A stretch of DNA of 64,000 nucleotides, from contig NZ_PYBV01000011.1 in NCBI RefSeq assembly GCF_003205615.1, positions 162,627 to 226,626 of the forward strand, in the 5' to 3' direction. The position numbers and the translations under genes are program-made. Source of the DNA: Micromonospora arborensis (GTDB lineage Bacteria; Actinomycetota; Actinomycetes; Mycobacteriales; Micromonosporaceae). How positions within the stretch are numbered: the stretch's first letter is position 1; every line of letters begins with the position of its first letter. Positions 50,329 to 59,065 of this stretch are shown piece by piece. Below the pieces are notes generated by a model, which was not told where the DNA came from, ran no database searches, and was given only the letters and a program-made list of their open reading frames with translations.

Positions 50329-51438
50329 GTGCGCGACGCAGTCACGGCGGCCCGGCGGGTCGTCGTCAAGATCGGATCCTCCTCGTTGACCACCGCCGGC
50401 GGCGGGCTGGCCGACGAGCGCGTCGACACGCTTGTCGACACCCTCGGCCGGCTCACCGCCGAAGGGCGCGAGGTGGTGCTGGTGTCCTCCGGCGCCATCG
50501 CCGCTGGTCTCGCCCCGCTCGGGCTGCCCCGACGTCCGCGTGACCTGGCCACCCAGCAGGCCGCCGCCAGCGTCGGGCAGGGGCTGCTGATCGGCCGGTA
50601 CGCGGCCAGCTTCGCCCGGCACGGCCGCACCGTCGGGCAGGTGCTGCTCACCGTCGACGACGTGACCCGGCGGGCGCACTACCGCAACGCGTACCGGACG
50701 CTGCGCAAGCTGCTCGACCTGCGGGCGGTGCCGATCGTCAACGAGAACGACACGGTCGCCACCCAGGAGATCCGCTTCGGCGACAACGATCGGCTGGCCG
50801 CCCTGGTGGCCGCGCTGGTGCATGCCGACCTGCTGGTCCTCCTCTCCGACGTGGACGCCCTCTGGACCGGCGACCCCAGCAAACCGCACTCGACCCGGAT
50901 CGCGGAGGTCCGTGACGACGCGGACCTCGCCGGGGTCACCATCGGCGGGGTCGGCCGCTCCGGTGTCGGCACCGGCGGCATGGTGACCAAGGTCGAGGCG
51001 GCCCGGATCGCCACCGGCTTCGGCATCCCGGTGGTGCTCACCTCCGCCGACCTGGCCGCGCCGGCCCTGGCCGGCGAACCGGTCGGCACGCTGTTCCACC
51101 CGCAGCGGCAACGCCCGACGGCCCGGCTGTTCTGGCTGGCCCACGCCACCTCGCCCCGGGGTCGGCTGCACCTCGACCCGGGCGCGGTGGCCGCCGTCGT
51201 CGGGCGGCGCAAGTCGCTGCTGCCCGCCGGCATCACCGCCGTGGACGGCACGTTCACCGCGGGCGACCCGGTGGACCTGGTGGACACCGCAGGCGCGTCG
51301 GTCGCCCGGGGGCTGGTCAACTACGACGCGGTGGAGCTGCCGGGGCTGCTCGGCCGTTCCACGTCCGAACTCGCCGCGGCGCTGGGCCCGGCGTACGAAC
51401 GAGAGGTCGTCCACCGCGACGACCTCGTCCTGCTGTGA
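50329..51438 (+). CDS. proB: Glutamate 5-kinase
   Basis: 369 residues from the GTG at VRDAVTAARR; in-frame GTG (50308) and ATG (50281) are alternatives, neither with a good Shine-Dalgarno. The amino-acid-kinase domain has VVKIGSSSLT, VLVSSGAIAAGL, VPIVNENDTVATQEI and FGDNDRLAALVAAL, then LLSDVDALWTGDP. A C-terminal PUA domain (about 275-365) is present. First step of proline synthesis: glutamate to gamma-glutamyl phosphate; the PUA domain takes part in proline feedback in E. coli. proA follows after a repeat-containing spacer. Confidence 0.95.
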   Translation: MRDAVTAARRVVVKIGSSSLTTAGGGLADERVDTLVDTLGRLTAEGREVVLVSSGAIAAGLAPLGLPRRPRDLATQQAAASVGQGLLIGRYAASFARHGRTVGQVLLTVDDVTRRAHYRNAYRTLRKLLDLRAVPIVNENDTVATQEIRFGDNDRLAALVAALVHADLLVLLSDVDALWTGDPSKPHSTRIAEVRDDADLAGVTIGGVGRSGVGTGGMVTKVEAARIATGFGIPVVLTSADLAAPALAGEPVGTLFHPQRQRPTARLFWLAHATSPRGRLHLDPGAVAAVVGRRKSLLPAGITAVDGTFTAGDPVDLVDTAGASVARGLVNYDAVELPGLLGRSTSELAAALGPAYEREVVHRDDLVLL

Positions 51439-51473
51439 GCAGAGGGCCTTCCCACCACCTAGGAGTGTCGGCA

Positions 51474-51550
51474 TGAGCGAGCGTCAGCGAGCGAATCATC
51501 GATTCAGAGCGGTGGTGCCTCAGGGCAGCACGGAGCGAAGCGGAGTGCTG
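51474..51550 (+). repeat. Gene-start-associated dispersed repeat
   Basis: The spacer between proB and proA begins and ends with ATGAGCG-type starts (51474 and 51553) and contains the motif gagcgaatcatcgattcaga, followed by an inverted element agcac ... gtgct around ggagcgaagcgg. I recall such start-codon-embedded repeats in Micromonospora and Salinispora spacers. Only one copy is in this window. Confidence 0.55.
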
Positions 51551-51552
51551 GC

Positions 51553-52797
51553 ATGAGCGTTGTCGAGCAGGCGCGACGGGCCCGGGAGGCAGCCGCGGAG
51601 TTGGCCGTGGCCACGCGTACGGCCAAGGACGCCGCGCTGGTGGCGATGGCCGACGCGCTGGTGGCGCGTACCCCGGAGATCCTGGCCGCGAACGAGACGG
51701 ACCTGGCGGCCGGCCGGGAGGCCGGGCTGAGCGCGGCCGTGCTGGACCGGCTCGCGCTCGACGCGGGCCGGGTGGCCGGCATCGCCGACGCGTTGCGCGA
51801 GATGGCGGCGCTGCCCGACCCGGTCGGTGAGGTGGTCCGCGGCTCGACCCTGCCCAACGGGCTGGAGCTGCGCCAGATCCGGGTGCCGTTCGGGGTGGTC
51901 GGCATCATCTACGAGGCGCGGCCGAACGTGACGGTGGACGCCGCGGGCATCTGCCTGAAGTCCGGCAACGCGGCGCTGCTGCGCGGGTCGTCCTCGGCCG
52001 CGCACTCCAACGCCGCGCTGGTCGCGGTGCTGCGCGACGCGGTCGCCGGCGCTGGGCTGCCGGCCGACGCGGTGCAGCTTCTCGACGCCAGCTCCCGCGA
52101 CTCGGTCAAGGAGCTGATGCGCGCCCGAGGGCTGGTAGACGTGCTCATCCCGCGCGGTGGCGCGTCCCTGATCCGCACCGTGGTCGAGGAGTCGACCGTG
52201 CCGGTGATCGAGACCGGGGTGGGCAACTGCCACGTCTACGTGGATGCCGCCGCGGACGTGGCGAAGGCCGTCGCGGTGACGCTGAACGCCAAGACGCAGC
52301 GCCTGTCCACCTGCAACACCGCGGAGTCGCTGCTGGTGCACGCCGGCGTCGCCGACACGTTCCTGCCGCCGATGCTGGCCGCTTTCGCCGCGGCCGGGGT
52401 GACCGTGCACGGCTCACCCGAGGTGGCGGCTTACTCCGCTGCCGTGGTCCCGGCGACCGAGGAGGACTTCGCCACCGAATATCTGTCCGCCGACATCTCG
52501 GTCGCGGTGGTCGACTCGCTGGACGCGGCGGTCGCGCACATCCGCCGGTTCGGCACCGGGCACACCGAGGCGATCCTCACCGACTCCGCGAGCGCGGCCC
52601 GCGACTTCGTCGCGCGGGTGGATGCGGCCGCGGTGATGGTGAACGCATCGACCCGCTTCACCGACGGCGGCGAGTTCGGGTTCGGCGCGGAAATCGGCAT
52701 CTCCACGCAGAAACTGCACGCTCGCGGCCCGATGGGCCTGCCTGAGCTGACCTCGACGAAGTATGTGGTCACCGGAGACGGGCACCTGCGCGGCTGA
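51553..52797 (+). CDS. proA: Glutamate-5-semialdehyde dehydrogenase (gamma-glutamyl phosphate reductase)
   Basis: 414 residues, full length. Aldehyde-dehydrogenase-superfamily fold: [21 protein letters not shown], the NADP-site block [19 protein letters not shown], catalytic Cys254 in [15 protein letters not shown], and the C-terminal [26 protein letters not shown] signature. It reduces gamma-glutamyl phosphate made by ProB to the semialdehyde that cyclises toward proline. The start ATG is embedded in the repeat unit 115 bases after proB. Confidence 0.96.
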   Translation: MSVVEQARRAREAAAELAVATRTAKDAALVAMADALVARTPEILAANETDLAAGREAGLSAAVLDRLALDAGRVAGIADALREMAALPDPVGEVVRGSTLPNGLELRQIRVPFGVVGIIYEARPNVTVDAAGICLKSGNAALLRGSSSAAHSNAALVAVLRDAVAGAGLPADAVQLLDASSRDSVKELMRARGLVDVLIPRGGASLIRTVVEESTVPVIETGVGNCHVYVDAAADVAKAVAVTLNAKTQRLSTCNTAESLLVHAGVADTFLPPMLAAFAAAGVTVHGSPEVAAYSAAVVPATEEDFATEYLSADISVAVVDSLDAAVAHIRRFGTGHTEAILTDSASAARDFVARVDAAAVMVNASTRFTDGGEFGFGAEIGISTQKLHARGPMGLPELTSTKYVVTGDGHLRG

Positions 52798-52882
52798 CCG
52801 TCCTCGGTGGACGGGGTCCCGCCGGGGTGTGCCGGGTCGCTAGTCTGAGGCTGGTTCGGCACGGCCAGTCCGGGGAGGCAGC

Positions 52883-53284
52883 ATGCTGGATGAGAACGCC
52901 CTGGAAGAGCAACTCGCGCAGGCCCGGGCCGCGTTGCGGGATGTCAGCCGCACCGTCGCGCCCCGGGAACGGGTCGAGTCGGTGGGCGAGGCGGCCGACG
53001 GACGGATCCGGGTCACCGTCGGCAGCGACGGGCGGGTCAGCGCCGTCGACCTCGATCCCCGGGTGCTCCGCGAGGGTTCGGAACAGCTCGCCGAGGAGTT
53101 TCGCCGGGCGGTGAACGCGGCCCTCGACGGGCAGGACGAGGCCGTCACCGCGACGGAGCCGATGCCCGACCTGGCCGCGATGACCGCCACCGTGGAGCGA
53201 CTCCAGGACCAGGGCCTGCGGCAGATGCGGGAAATCACCCTCGCCGTCAGTGAGACCATGCGGAAACTGCATGGGAGGAGCTGA
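52883..53284 (+). CDS. YbaB/EbfC-like protein at a type VII secretion toxin locus
   Basis: 133 residues, GGGGAGG 4 bases before the ATG. Pattern of the YbaB/EbfC DNA-binding family as found beside WXG100 genes in actinobacteria: N-terminal helix (LEEQLAQARAALRDVS), beta core DGRIRVTVGSDGRVSAVDLDPRVL and a long C-terminal helix. Two bases upstream of the EspC-like gene, so cotranscribed. It is either a locus regulator or a chaperone-like partner of the secreted proteins. Confidence 0.72.
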   Translation: MLDENALEEQLAQARAALRDVSRTVAPRERVESVGEAADGRIRVTVGSDGRVSAVDLDPRVLREGSEQLAEEFRRAVNAALDGQDEAVTATEPMPDLAAMTATVERLQDQGLRQMREITLAVSETMRKLHGRS

Positions 53285-53286
53285 CG

Positions 53287-53613
53287 ATGGACCCGCTCGA
53301 CGTCGACGTCGACTCGGTGCGCCGCGGCGCGGAGGAGCTGGTCCAGGCCAAGGAGGCCGTCGGGCAGGCCTTCGAGGCGTTCCAGGCGGCGGTGGGCAGC
53401 TACGCGGACGCCTTCGGCGGCGACGACATCGGGATGCTGCTCGGCGTCGCCCACCAGGCCTGCGTGGACGGGCTGACCGAGTGCCTCAGCACCAACCTCA
53501 CCGAGCTGGAAAACTACGCCGCCGGCCTGCACTCGATGGCGGAGGGTTACCGGGCCGTCGAGGAGGGCGTCACCGACATCTTCCAATCAATCCTCGGCAA
53601 GCTCGGCGGCTGA
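53287..53613 (+). CDS. EspC/WXG100-like type VII secretion protein
   Basis: 108 residues, helical hairpin. VRRGAEELVQAKEAVGQAFEAF, then a turn around YADAFGGDDIG in place of WxG, and a second helix ACVDGLTECLSTNLTELENYAAGLHSMAEGYRAVEE. This matches the excreted virulence factor EspC-like (DUF2580) proteins that pair with large ESX substrates. GGAGGAG 6 bases upstream. It is presumably secreted with, or as adaptor for, the toxin protein encoded next. Confidence 0.75.
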   Translation: MDPLDVDVDSVRRGAEELVQAKEAVGQAFEAFQAAVGSYADAFGGDDIGMLLGVAHQACVDGLTECLSTNLTELENYAAGLHSMAEGYRAVEEGVTDIFQSILGKLGG

Positions 53614-53640
53614 GCCCGCCGCACGGGGAAAGGAGTCGCC

Positions 53641-54138
53641 GTGGGCCTGACGCTTCCGGGTGAGCTCGTGTCGCTGCTCTCGATGATCGGGTACGACTGG
53701 CCGGAGTCGGACGAGACCGCCCTGTTCCAGCTTGCCGGCGAGTGGACCGGCATGGCCGACCGGATCAACGGTTCGGTCGCCCAGTTGGAGTCGGCCGCCC
53801 GGACGGTGCTGGACACCAACCGGGGCGAGAGCTTCACCGCGTTCGCCGAAGAGTGGAACGACGGGGAGTCGGCCCCCCGCAACATCGCCGACGCCACCGA
53901 CCCGACGAACATCATCGCCATCGGGTTGATGGCCGGGGCGGGCATCGTGCTGGCGTTGAAGATCCAGGTGATCGTGCAGCTCATTCTGCTGGCGATCCAG
54001 ATCGCGCAGGCGATCGCGACCGCGGTGGTCACCTTCGGGGCGTCGCTGCTGGAGATCCCGATCTTCAAGATCATTACCGGGATCATCGTCGACCAGCTGA
54101 TCGGCATGGCGGTGGACGCGGTGCTCAATGGGGGGTAA
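53641..54138 (+). CDS. Type VII secretion N-terminal domain of a split polymorphic toxin
   Basis: 165 residues, GTG start with AAGGAG 7 bases upstream. GYDWPESDETALFQLAGEWTGMADRI resembles the N-terminal secretion/pore domain of CpnT-like toxins; a hydrophobic helical stretch follows (about 95-160: IIAIGLMAGAGIVLALKIQ, IQIAQAIATAVVTFGASL). The frame ends LNGG-stop at a run of six G (54130-54135), just where the toxin half starts in the next frame. Five G would make one 370-residue protein. It is thus either a secreted helper or the broken half of one toxin. Confidence 0.7.
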   Translation: MGLTLPGELVSLLSMIGYDWPESDETALFQLAGEWTGMADRINGSVAQLESAARTVLDTNRGESFTAFAEEWNDGESAPRNIADATDPTNIIAIGLMAGAGIVLALKIQVIVQLILLAIQIAQAIATAVVTFGASLLEIPIFKIITGIIVDQLIGMAVDAVLNGG

Positions 54139-54754
54139 GAAACGCGACGCCCCGACCCGGCAGGTCAAGGCAAAGGGCGCACGAATCGTCTCGGCGTTCC
54201 TGGACAACGACGAGGTCTTCCGGACCGCCAAGACCACCGGTGCCAAGGTGAACGAGCCCGCGGTGCTGCGGCTGAAATACCGACCGGACTTCGACAAGAA
54301 AGACTTCGACCGCAAGGCGAGGGATCTGGTCCGGCTCGGTCAGGAGGGCAAGCTGTCCAAGGCGAAGTCGGACCGGGATAGCAACAGCGTCTACGACCGC
54401 AACAACAAGACAATGCGCGACCGTTCGAGCGTGTACCGCGAGCGGATGATCCGGCGGCTGACCAAGAACGAGAAGCTGACAAAGGACCACGGCACCCGGG
54501 AGACCAACAAGTACCTGGCCAACAAGTCCCTGGTGGATCGCCTCTACTACCCCAAGCGGAAACAGCCCACCGCCGTCGGCCAGGGCGTCGACGCGGACCA
54601 CATCCAGGAGCTGCAGCTTGATGGGGAGGATGCATACGATAACCTCAGGCTGATGGACGCCTGGACCAACCGCCAGATCGGCAGCGACATCTCCGTCGCG
54701 CTGCGGAACGTCCCCGAGGGCCACCCGATCATCGTGAAGTGGATTGACGAGTGA
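54128..54754 (+). CDS. Putative HNH-like nuclease toxin domain
   Basis: 208 residues, very basic (many Lys/Arg), overlapping the previous gene by 11 bases. The C-terminal 60 residues carry VDADHIQELQLDGEDAYDNLRLMDAWTNRQIG, with the D-H, N and N spacing of HNH/ColE-type nuclease toxins (DH...N...N). The N-terminal half is a linker rich in charged residues (DFDKKDFDRKARDLVR...). The ATG follows no Shine-Dalgarno. Either translation reinitiates after the upstream stop or the domain is normally fused to the secretion half. Followed immediately (GTGA) by the first immunity candidate. Confidence 0.65.
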   Translation: MGGKKRDAPTRQVKAKGARIVSAFLDNDEVFRTAKTTGAKVNEPAVLRLKYRPDFDKKDFDRKARDLVRLGQEGKLSKAKSDRDSNSVYDRNNKTMRDRSSVYRERMIRRLTKNEKLTKDHGTRETNKYLANKSLVDRLYYPKRKQPTAVGQGVDADHIQELQLDGEDAYDNLRLMDAWTNRQIGSDISVALRNVPEGHPIIVKWIDE

Positions 54755-55371
54755 GCAGCCCCGACGCCACCGGCGTGCTGGCCGAGATCCGGGACAAGCT
54801 GGCGCTGCTCACGCGCCTGGAGGCCGAGCACGGCTTCGGCGTCGTCATCGAGGACCTGGCAGCGCTGGAGCCCCTCCCCGACCTGCCCGGCGTGGCGGAG
54901 GCTTACAGCCTCCTCGGCCGGGTGGAGGGCGACAACTTCCGGTTCAGGCCCCCCGAGGAGATCGCCAGCCCGGCGGCCTGGAGCGCCTACACCGTCGACC
55001 CGGACGATCCGATGGGCAGCCCGTTGCCCATCGGCCACGAGGTGTGGAGCATTCCGAAAGGCCTACGCGGCGAGATCCCGGGTGGTGCCGCGATCTTCCT
55101 GGACATCGAGGACCTCGAGGTCTACTGGATGGAGCCGGGCGCGTACATGTTCCAGTACGAGCACCCGGACGACGACGTCGAATACACCGTCCTCGCCCCC
55201 GACCTCGCCACGTTCTTCAACGATTGGGTGCTCGGTCCGGGCTACCCCGACCTGGTCGCGACCGTCCTCGGCCCCGGGGTCCGCGATCGGCGGCTCCGCA
55301 AGGGCCGGCATGCTGGAGAGTACGCCGACAACTGGCGGCGTCTGCTGATCACCGCCGGCCTGTCGTCCTGA
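54751..55371 (+). CDS. Putative immunity protein 1
   Basis: 206 residues; the GTG start overlaps the toxin stop (GTGA), the signature of a toxin-immunity pair. Acidic, fitting a partner for the basic toxin. The fold is not certain: EAYSLLGRVEGDNFRFRPPEEI and YEHPDDDVEYTVLAPDLATFFNDWVLG are reminiscent of SMI1/KNR4 (SUKH) proteins, whose members end with similar 'LA.s..eFl..w' helices. No membrane segment, so it acts in the cytoplasm. Confidence 0.6.
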   Translation: MSSPDATGVLAEIRDKLALLTRLEAEHGFGVVIEDLAALEPLPDLPGVAEAYSLLGRVEGDNFRFRPPEEIASPAAWSAYTVDPDDPMGSPLPIGHEVWSIPKGLRGEIPGGAAIFLDIEDLEVYWMEPGAYMFQYEHPDDDVEYTVLAPDLATFFNDWVLGPGYPDLVATVLGPGVRDRRLRKGRHAGEYADNWRRLLITAGLSS

Positions 55372-55404
55372 CCGACCCGACTCCTGTGACCACGAAGGAT
55401 CGTC

Positions 55405-55920
55405 ATGGCCGTTGATCCCCGGTTCCGTGCCCTGTGGCACGAGGACGAGCTCATCCCGTACCCGCGTGAGGCGTGGCTGGAGGGGGGCTTCAGCCCTGAC
55501 CTGCTCCCCGCCGGCGACGAGATCCCGCTCGACGTGGCGGTCGTCTACACCGCCTTCCTCGAAGACGACGTCGAGCTGTACGACACCATGCAGCTGACCA
55601 CCGAGGACGGATCGCTGGACATCCGGCTGATCGTGGTGGGCGCCGTCGCGGACAACCCCAACCTGCTCTACGTGCTGGACCCGCGCACCGGTGAGATCCT
55701 CCAGTTCGACCTGGACCAGAAGGACGTCCAGGGCGTCAACAGCAGCTTCCGCACGTTCGTCGAGTTCCTCTACCAGTTCGCGCTCTTCGTCGAGGCGGAC
55801 GAGGGCAAGGCGGGCCGGGCGGAACGGGCCGAGACGCTGCGCACGGTGCTGGAGAGCATCGACCCGGCCGCGTTCGCTCCGGACGGCTGGTGGCCGCTGG
55901 TGATCAGTCAGTTGAAGTGA
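55405..55920 (+). CDS. SUKH-4-like immunity protein
   Basis: 171 residues, acidic. ELIPYPREAWLEGGFSPDLL, then LLYVLDPRTGEILQFDLDQKDVQGVNSSFRTFVEFLYQFALF is the hallmark of SUKH-4-type immunity proteins (display of 'vNsSf..f~~fl~~~~~'). ATG 33 bases after the first immunity gene. Tail-to-tail overlap of 17 bases with the squalene-cyclase-repeat gene. Two immunity genes for one toxin suggests either a second lost toxin or neutralisation of a related neighbour's toxin. Confidence 0.72.
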   Translation: MAVDPRFRALWHEDELIPYPREAWLEGGFSPDLLPAGDEIPLDVAVVYTAFLEDDVELYDTMQLTTEDGSLDIRLIVVGAVADNPNLLYVLDPRTGEILQFDLDQKDVQGVNSSFRTFVEFLYQFALFVEADEGKAGRAERAETLRTVLESIDPAAFAPDGWWPLVISQLK

Positions 55921-56752
55921 CAGCCCAGCAGGCCCGGATCGCCCGCAGCGTGGTGTGCACATCGAACTGGTGACCGTCGTCGCTGTCCCAGCCGCCGTCG
56001 CTGCGCTGAGTCCTGGTGAGCCGCTCGCGGGCCGAGACCAGCAACCAGTGCTCCTCGCCCACGTCGACCCGGCGCAGCGTCCCGGCCAGCCAGGCCACGT
56101 CCGCCGGGGACAGCTTCGGGATCCGCTCGGCGAGCACCCCCTGGATCAGCGCTGACTCGTAGTACATCTCCTGCCGGTGCAGCACGGCCGCGCTCAACCA
56201 ACCGACGGGCACGAACGATGGCCAACTGCCGTCCGGGGCGAGCTGCACGGCGAGCGCCTGCGCGGCGGCCTGCACCACCCCGGCGTACGACCCGCCGACC
56301 CGGTGGTCCAGCGGCCCGGCGGCGCGGGCGTCCCGGCCGCCCACGCTGAGCCAGAAGCCGGCGTTGGCGGTGAGGTAGAGACGGGCCTCCGGGTCGCCCG
56401 GCCGGGCCCACTCCGGGGCGAGGTCGGCCAGCGCCGGGTCCTCGTCCCAGCCGCCGTCGGGCAACTGGCGGGCGGCGAGCCAGTCCAGCGCGTGCCGGGC
56501 CGCCGGGCGGCCGAGGGCACCGAGGTCGTCCAGCTCGGTCAGGCGGAAGCAGGTCGCATCGACGGAGCCGACGGCACCGTCCAGGACGGCCGGCCAACCG
56601 CCGTCGGGCGTCTGCCCGGCCTCGGCGGCGTCGAGCACCTCGTCCGGCACCGGCGCACCGGTGCGCAGCCAGGAGAGACGCGCACGGTCGACCGCGTCCC
56701 CGTGCGCCACGACGAAGCCGATAGCGGCGTCCATGTCCACCACGGCGGTCAC
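55904..56752 (-). CDS. Prenyltransferase/squalene-cyclase-repeat protein
   Basis: 282 residues, GTG start (an internal ATG six codons later is possible). Alpha-barrel QW-type repeats: AGQTPDGGWPAVLDGA, ARQLPDGGWDEDPAL, LAPDGSWPSFVPVG and TQRSDGGWDSDDGHQFD. The DxDD protonation motif of triterpene cyclases is not seen, and the length is half that of a squalene-hopene cyclase, so a binding or single-domain enzyme is more likely than a cyclase. No terpene genes nearby. Confidence 0.75.
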   Translation of the reverse strand: MTAVVDMDAAIGFVVAHGDAVDRARLSWLRTGAPVPDEVLDAAEAGQTPDGGWPAVLDGAVGSVDATCFRLTELDDLGALGRPAARHALDWLAARQLPDGGWDEDPALADLAPEWARPGDPEARLYLTANAGFWLSVGGRDARAAGPLDHRVGGSYAGVVQAAAQALAVQLAPDGSWPSFVPVGWLSAAVLHRQEMYYESALIQGVLAERIPKLSPADVAWLAGTLRRVDVGEEHWLLVSARERLTRTQRSDGGWDSDDGHQFDVHTTLRAIRACWAVTSTD

Positions 56753-56794
56753 GCTACCTGCGCAAAGGCCGTCGCGCCTCGGAGAATCGGCCGA

Positions 56795-56826
56795 GGCCGG
56801 GGCGGGCGAGTGGCCCGCCGCCGGCC
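56795..56826 (-). terminator. Hairpin after moeZ
   Basis: 13-bp stem with one bulged G (ggccgg-ggcgggc / gcccgcc-g-ccggcc) and loop gagtg, 12 bases past the moeZ stop. Confidence 0.6.
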
Positions 56827-56837
56827 CCGGTCGTCGC

Positions 56838-58019
56838 TCAGTACGCGGGCAGCGACGGGTCGATCTGCTTGATCCAGGAGAGCACGCCGCCCTGCAGGTG
56901 CACGGAGTCCCGGAAACCGGCCGCCTTGAGGGCGGCGAGCGCCTCCGCCGAACGGACGCCGGACTTGCAGTGCAGCACGATCTGCCGGTCCTGCGGCAGC
57001 TTCGCCAGGGCCTCCCCGGAGATGATGTCGCCCTTGGGGATCAGGGTGGCGCCGGGGATGCGGACGATCTCGTACTCGGCCGGCTCCCGGACGTCGACCA
57101 GGAAGATGTCCTTGCCGGCGTCCTGCCACTCCTTCAGCTCCAGAGCGGTGATCGTCGAGTCGATCGTCGCCTCCTGGGCCTCCTCGGAGACCGCGCCGCA
57201 GAAGTCCTCGTAGTCTTCGAGCAGGTCGGTGACCGTCGGGTTCTCGCCGCAGAGCGCGCAGTTCGGGTCCTTACGGACCTTGATCTTGCGGTATTCCATT
57301 TCCAGGGCGTCGTAGACCATCAGGCGGCCGACCAGCGGCTCACCGATGCCGGTGAGCAGCTTGATCGCCTCGTTCACCTGGATCGAGCCGATCGACGCGC
57401 AGAGCACACCGAGCACGCCACCCTCAGCGCAGGAGGGGACCATGCCGGGCGGCGGCGGCTCCGGGTAGAGGCAGCGGTAGCAGGGACCGTGCTCGGCCCA
57501 GAACACCGATGCCTGGCCGTCGAAGCGGTAGATCGAGCCCCAGACGTACGGCTTGCCGAGCAGCACCGCCGCGTCGTTGACCATGTAGCGGGTGGCGAAG
57601 TTGTCGGTGCCGTCGACGATCAGGTCGTACTGGGCGAAGATCTCCCGGACGTTCTCCCGGTCCAGTGCGGTGTTGTGGATCTCCACGTTGACCAGGGGGT
57701 TGATCTCGCGGATCGACGCCGCGGCGGACTCGGCCTTGGACCGGCCGATATCGGACACGCCGTGGATGATCTGCCGCTGGAGGTTGGACTCGTCGACGGT
57801 GTCGAAGTCGATGATGCCGAGGGTGCCGACCCCGGCTGCGGCGAGGTACATCAGGGCGGGCGAGCCGAGGCCACCGGCGCCGACACAGAGCACCCGGGCG
57901 TTCTTCAGCCGCTTCTGCCCGGTCACTCCGACGTCCGGGATGATCAGGTGGCGTGAGTAGCGGCGGATCTCGTCAACGGTCAGCTCGGCGGCGGGTTCGA
58001 CGAGCGGGGGCAACGACAC
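56838..58019 (-). CDS. moeZ: Adenylyltransferase/sulfurtransferase MoeZ
   Basis: 393 residues, GTG start. N-terminal ThiF/MoeB domain: GAGGLGSPALMYLA (about 47-60), the adenylation loop ESNLQRQIIHG, DGTDNFATRYMVND and two zinc-binding CxxC pairs (CYRC, CALC). C-terminal rhodanese (about 290-390) with active Cys351 in LHCKSGVRS. MoeZ adenylates sulfur-carrier proteins and loads sulfur for molybdopterin, thiamine, or cysteine (CysO) synthesis in actinobacteria. Monocistronic, followed by a hairpin. Confidence 0.95.
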   Translation of the reverse strand: MSLPPLVEPAAELTVDEIRRYSRHLIIPDVGVTGQKRLKNARVLCVGAGGLGSPALMYLAAAGVGTLGIIDFDTVDESNLQRQIIHGVSDIGRSKAESAAASIREINPLVNVEIHNTALDRENVREIFAQYDLIVDGTDNFATRYMVNDAAVLLGKPYVWGSIYRFDGQASVFWAEHGPCYRCLYPEPPPPGMVPSCAEGGVLGVLCASIGSIQVNEAIKLLTGIGEPLVGRLMVYDALEMEYRKIKVRKDPNCALCGENPTVTDLLEDYEDFCGAVSEEAQEATIDSTITALELKEWQDAGKDIFLVDVREPAEYEIVRIPGATLIPKGDIISGEALAKLPQDRQIVLHCKSGVRSAEALAALKAAGFRDSVHLQGGVLSWIKQIDPSLPAY

Positions 58020-58141
58020 GGTGGACTCCCCGGGATCGGCGGTGTGAACCGCGCCATTGTTGCTCGCGGGAGGCCCGCTCGGCCATGAGGGACGCCACTG
58101 GTCCGCGATGCGGGAGCGGGAATAACCGACGACCCGGCCGA

Positions 58142-58969
58142 TCAGGGGACGATGTCACCCGCGTAGCGACGGCCGTCGAGGTACGGCCAGGCGTTGGCGA
58201 GGCAGCCGTTCAGGCCGTACGTCTGCTGTTGCATCACCGGAGCGGCCGCACCCGGGCCGGGGCAGGCCTCGTGCTCCTCGCCGAACTCGTGGCCCACCTC
58301 GTGGTTGATCACATAGGTGCGGTAGGTGTCCAGCGGGGCGCCGTAGTCGGGGACCGCCTCCATCCAGCGGGCCAGGTTGATGATGACCTGGCCGGGCAGG
58401 CGGCAGGAGGTGTAGCGCTCGGTGGTCAGCCCACCCTCGGCGCACATCCGCTCGGACGTGACCGGGGTGGCGAGGTAGATGGTGAAGTCGGCGGCCCCGG
58501 CGTCGGCCACCCGTTGCACCCGCAACTCGTCGGAGGCGATCCAACTGCGCGGGTCGGCCAGCACCTCGTCCACCTTGGCGGCGAATGCGTGCGCGTCCTG
58601 GCCGGTACCGCGTTCGACGGTGACCCGGTAACGGCGCAGCGGCCCGTCCGTGCCGTGCACGGGTGTCTCGCCGTCGGCGACGGTGAACCGTCCCGCTCCG
58701 ACCGAGGGGTAGCTGATGGGCGTCGGGTGCGCGGGCGCCCCTCCTCCGTGGCCCATTTCGCCCTGGGTGGTGGCCGGAGGCTCGGCTGGCGGCTCGCCGC
58801 CCCGGTTCAGCGTCACGACGGTGGCTGCGGCGAGCACGAGCAGGCCGATCAGCAGACTGCGGCGCCGGTGCCGGCGCATCCGGACGTTCGCGGAACGCGC
58901 AGCCCCGTACGCCGACCGGCCGGACTGGTCGGGCGGCGCGGGTGGGCCGTAAGGGGACGACGGCGTCAT
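58142..58969 (-). CDS. DUF3152 metalloprotease-like membrane protein (copy A)
   Basis: 275 residues. Cytoplasmic Pro-rich head (about 1-35), one membrane helix (about 38-55, SLLIGLLVLAAATVVTL), linker, then an extracytoplasmic DUF3152 domain (about 95-275). Zinc-site consensus HEVGHEFGEEH is intact (HExxHxxxxxH, metzincin-like), with a possible Met-turn region APVMQQQTYGLNGC. Several Cys probably form disulfides. Extracellular protease function is inferred from the motif. Adjacent to its paralogue at 59066 (54% length-matched blocks not computed). Confidence 0.82.
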   Translation of the reverse strand: MTPSSPYGPPAPPDQSGRSAYGAARSANVRMRRHRRRSLLIGLLVLAAATVVTLNRGGEPPAEPPATTQGEMGHGGGAPAHPTPISYPSVGAGRFTVADGETPVHGTDGPLRRYRVTVERGTGQDAHAFAAKVDEVLADPRSWIASDELRVQRVADAGAADFTIYLATPVTSERMCAEGGLTTERYTSCRLPGQVIINLARWMEAVPDYGAPLDTYRTYVINHEVGHEFGEEHEACPGPGAAAPVMQQQTYGLNGCLANAWPYLDGRRYAGDIVP

Positions 58970-59065
58970 GACGTCGAGCCTGCCAGATTATTCCGGCATT
59001 TCTCCGTTTTTGCCGCTATTGGCGCAAGACGCCTGATGGAGGCGGGACGGTCGTGTCGGCGTCGC

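Noticed and set aside
55904..56752. Squalene-hopene cyclase
   Set aside because: Too short and without the DxDD catalytic motif; kept as a repeat-containing protein.
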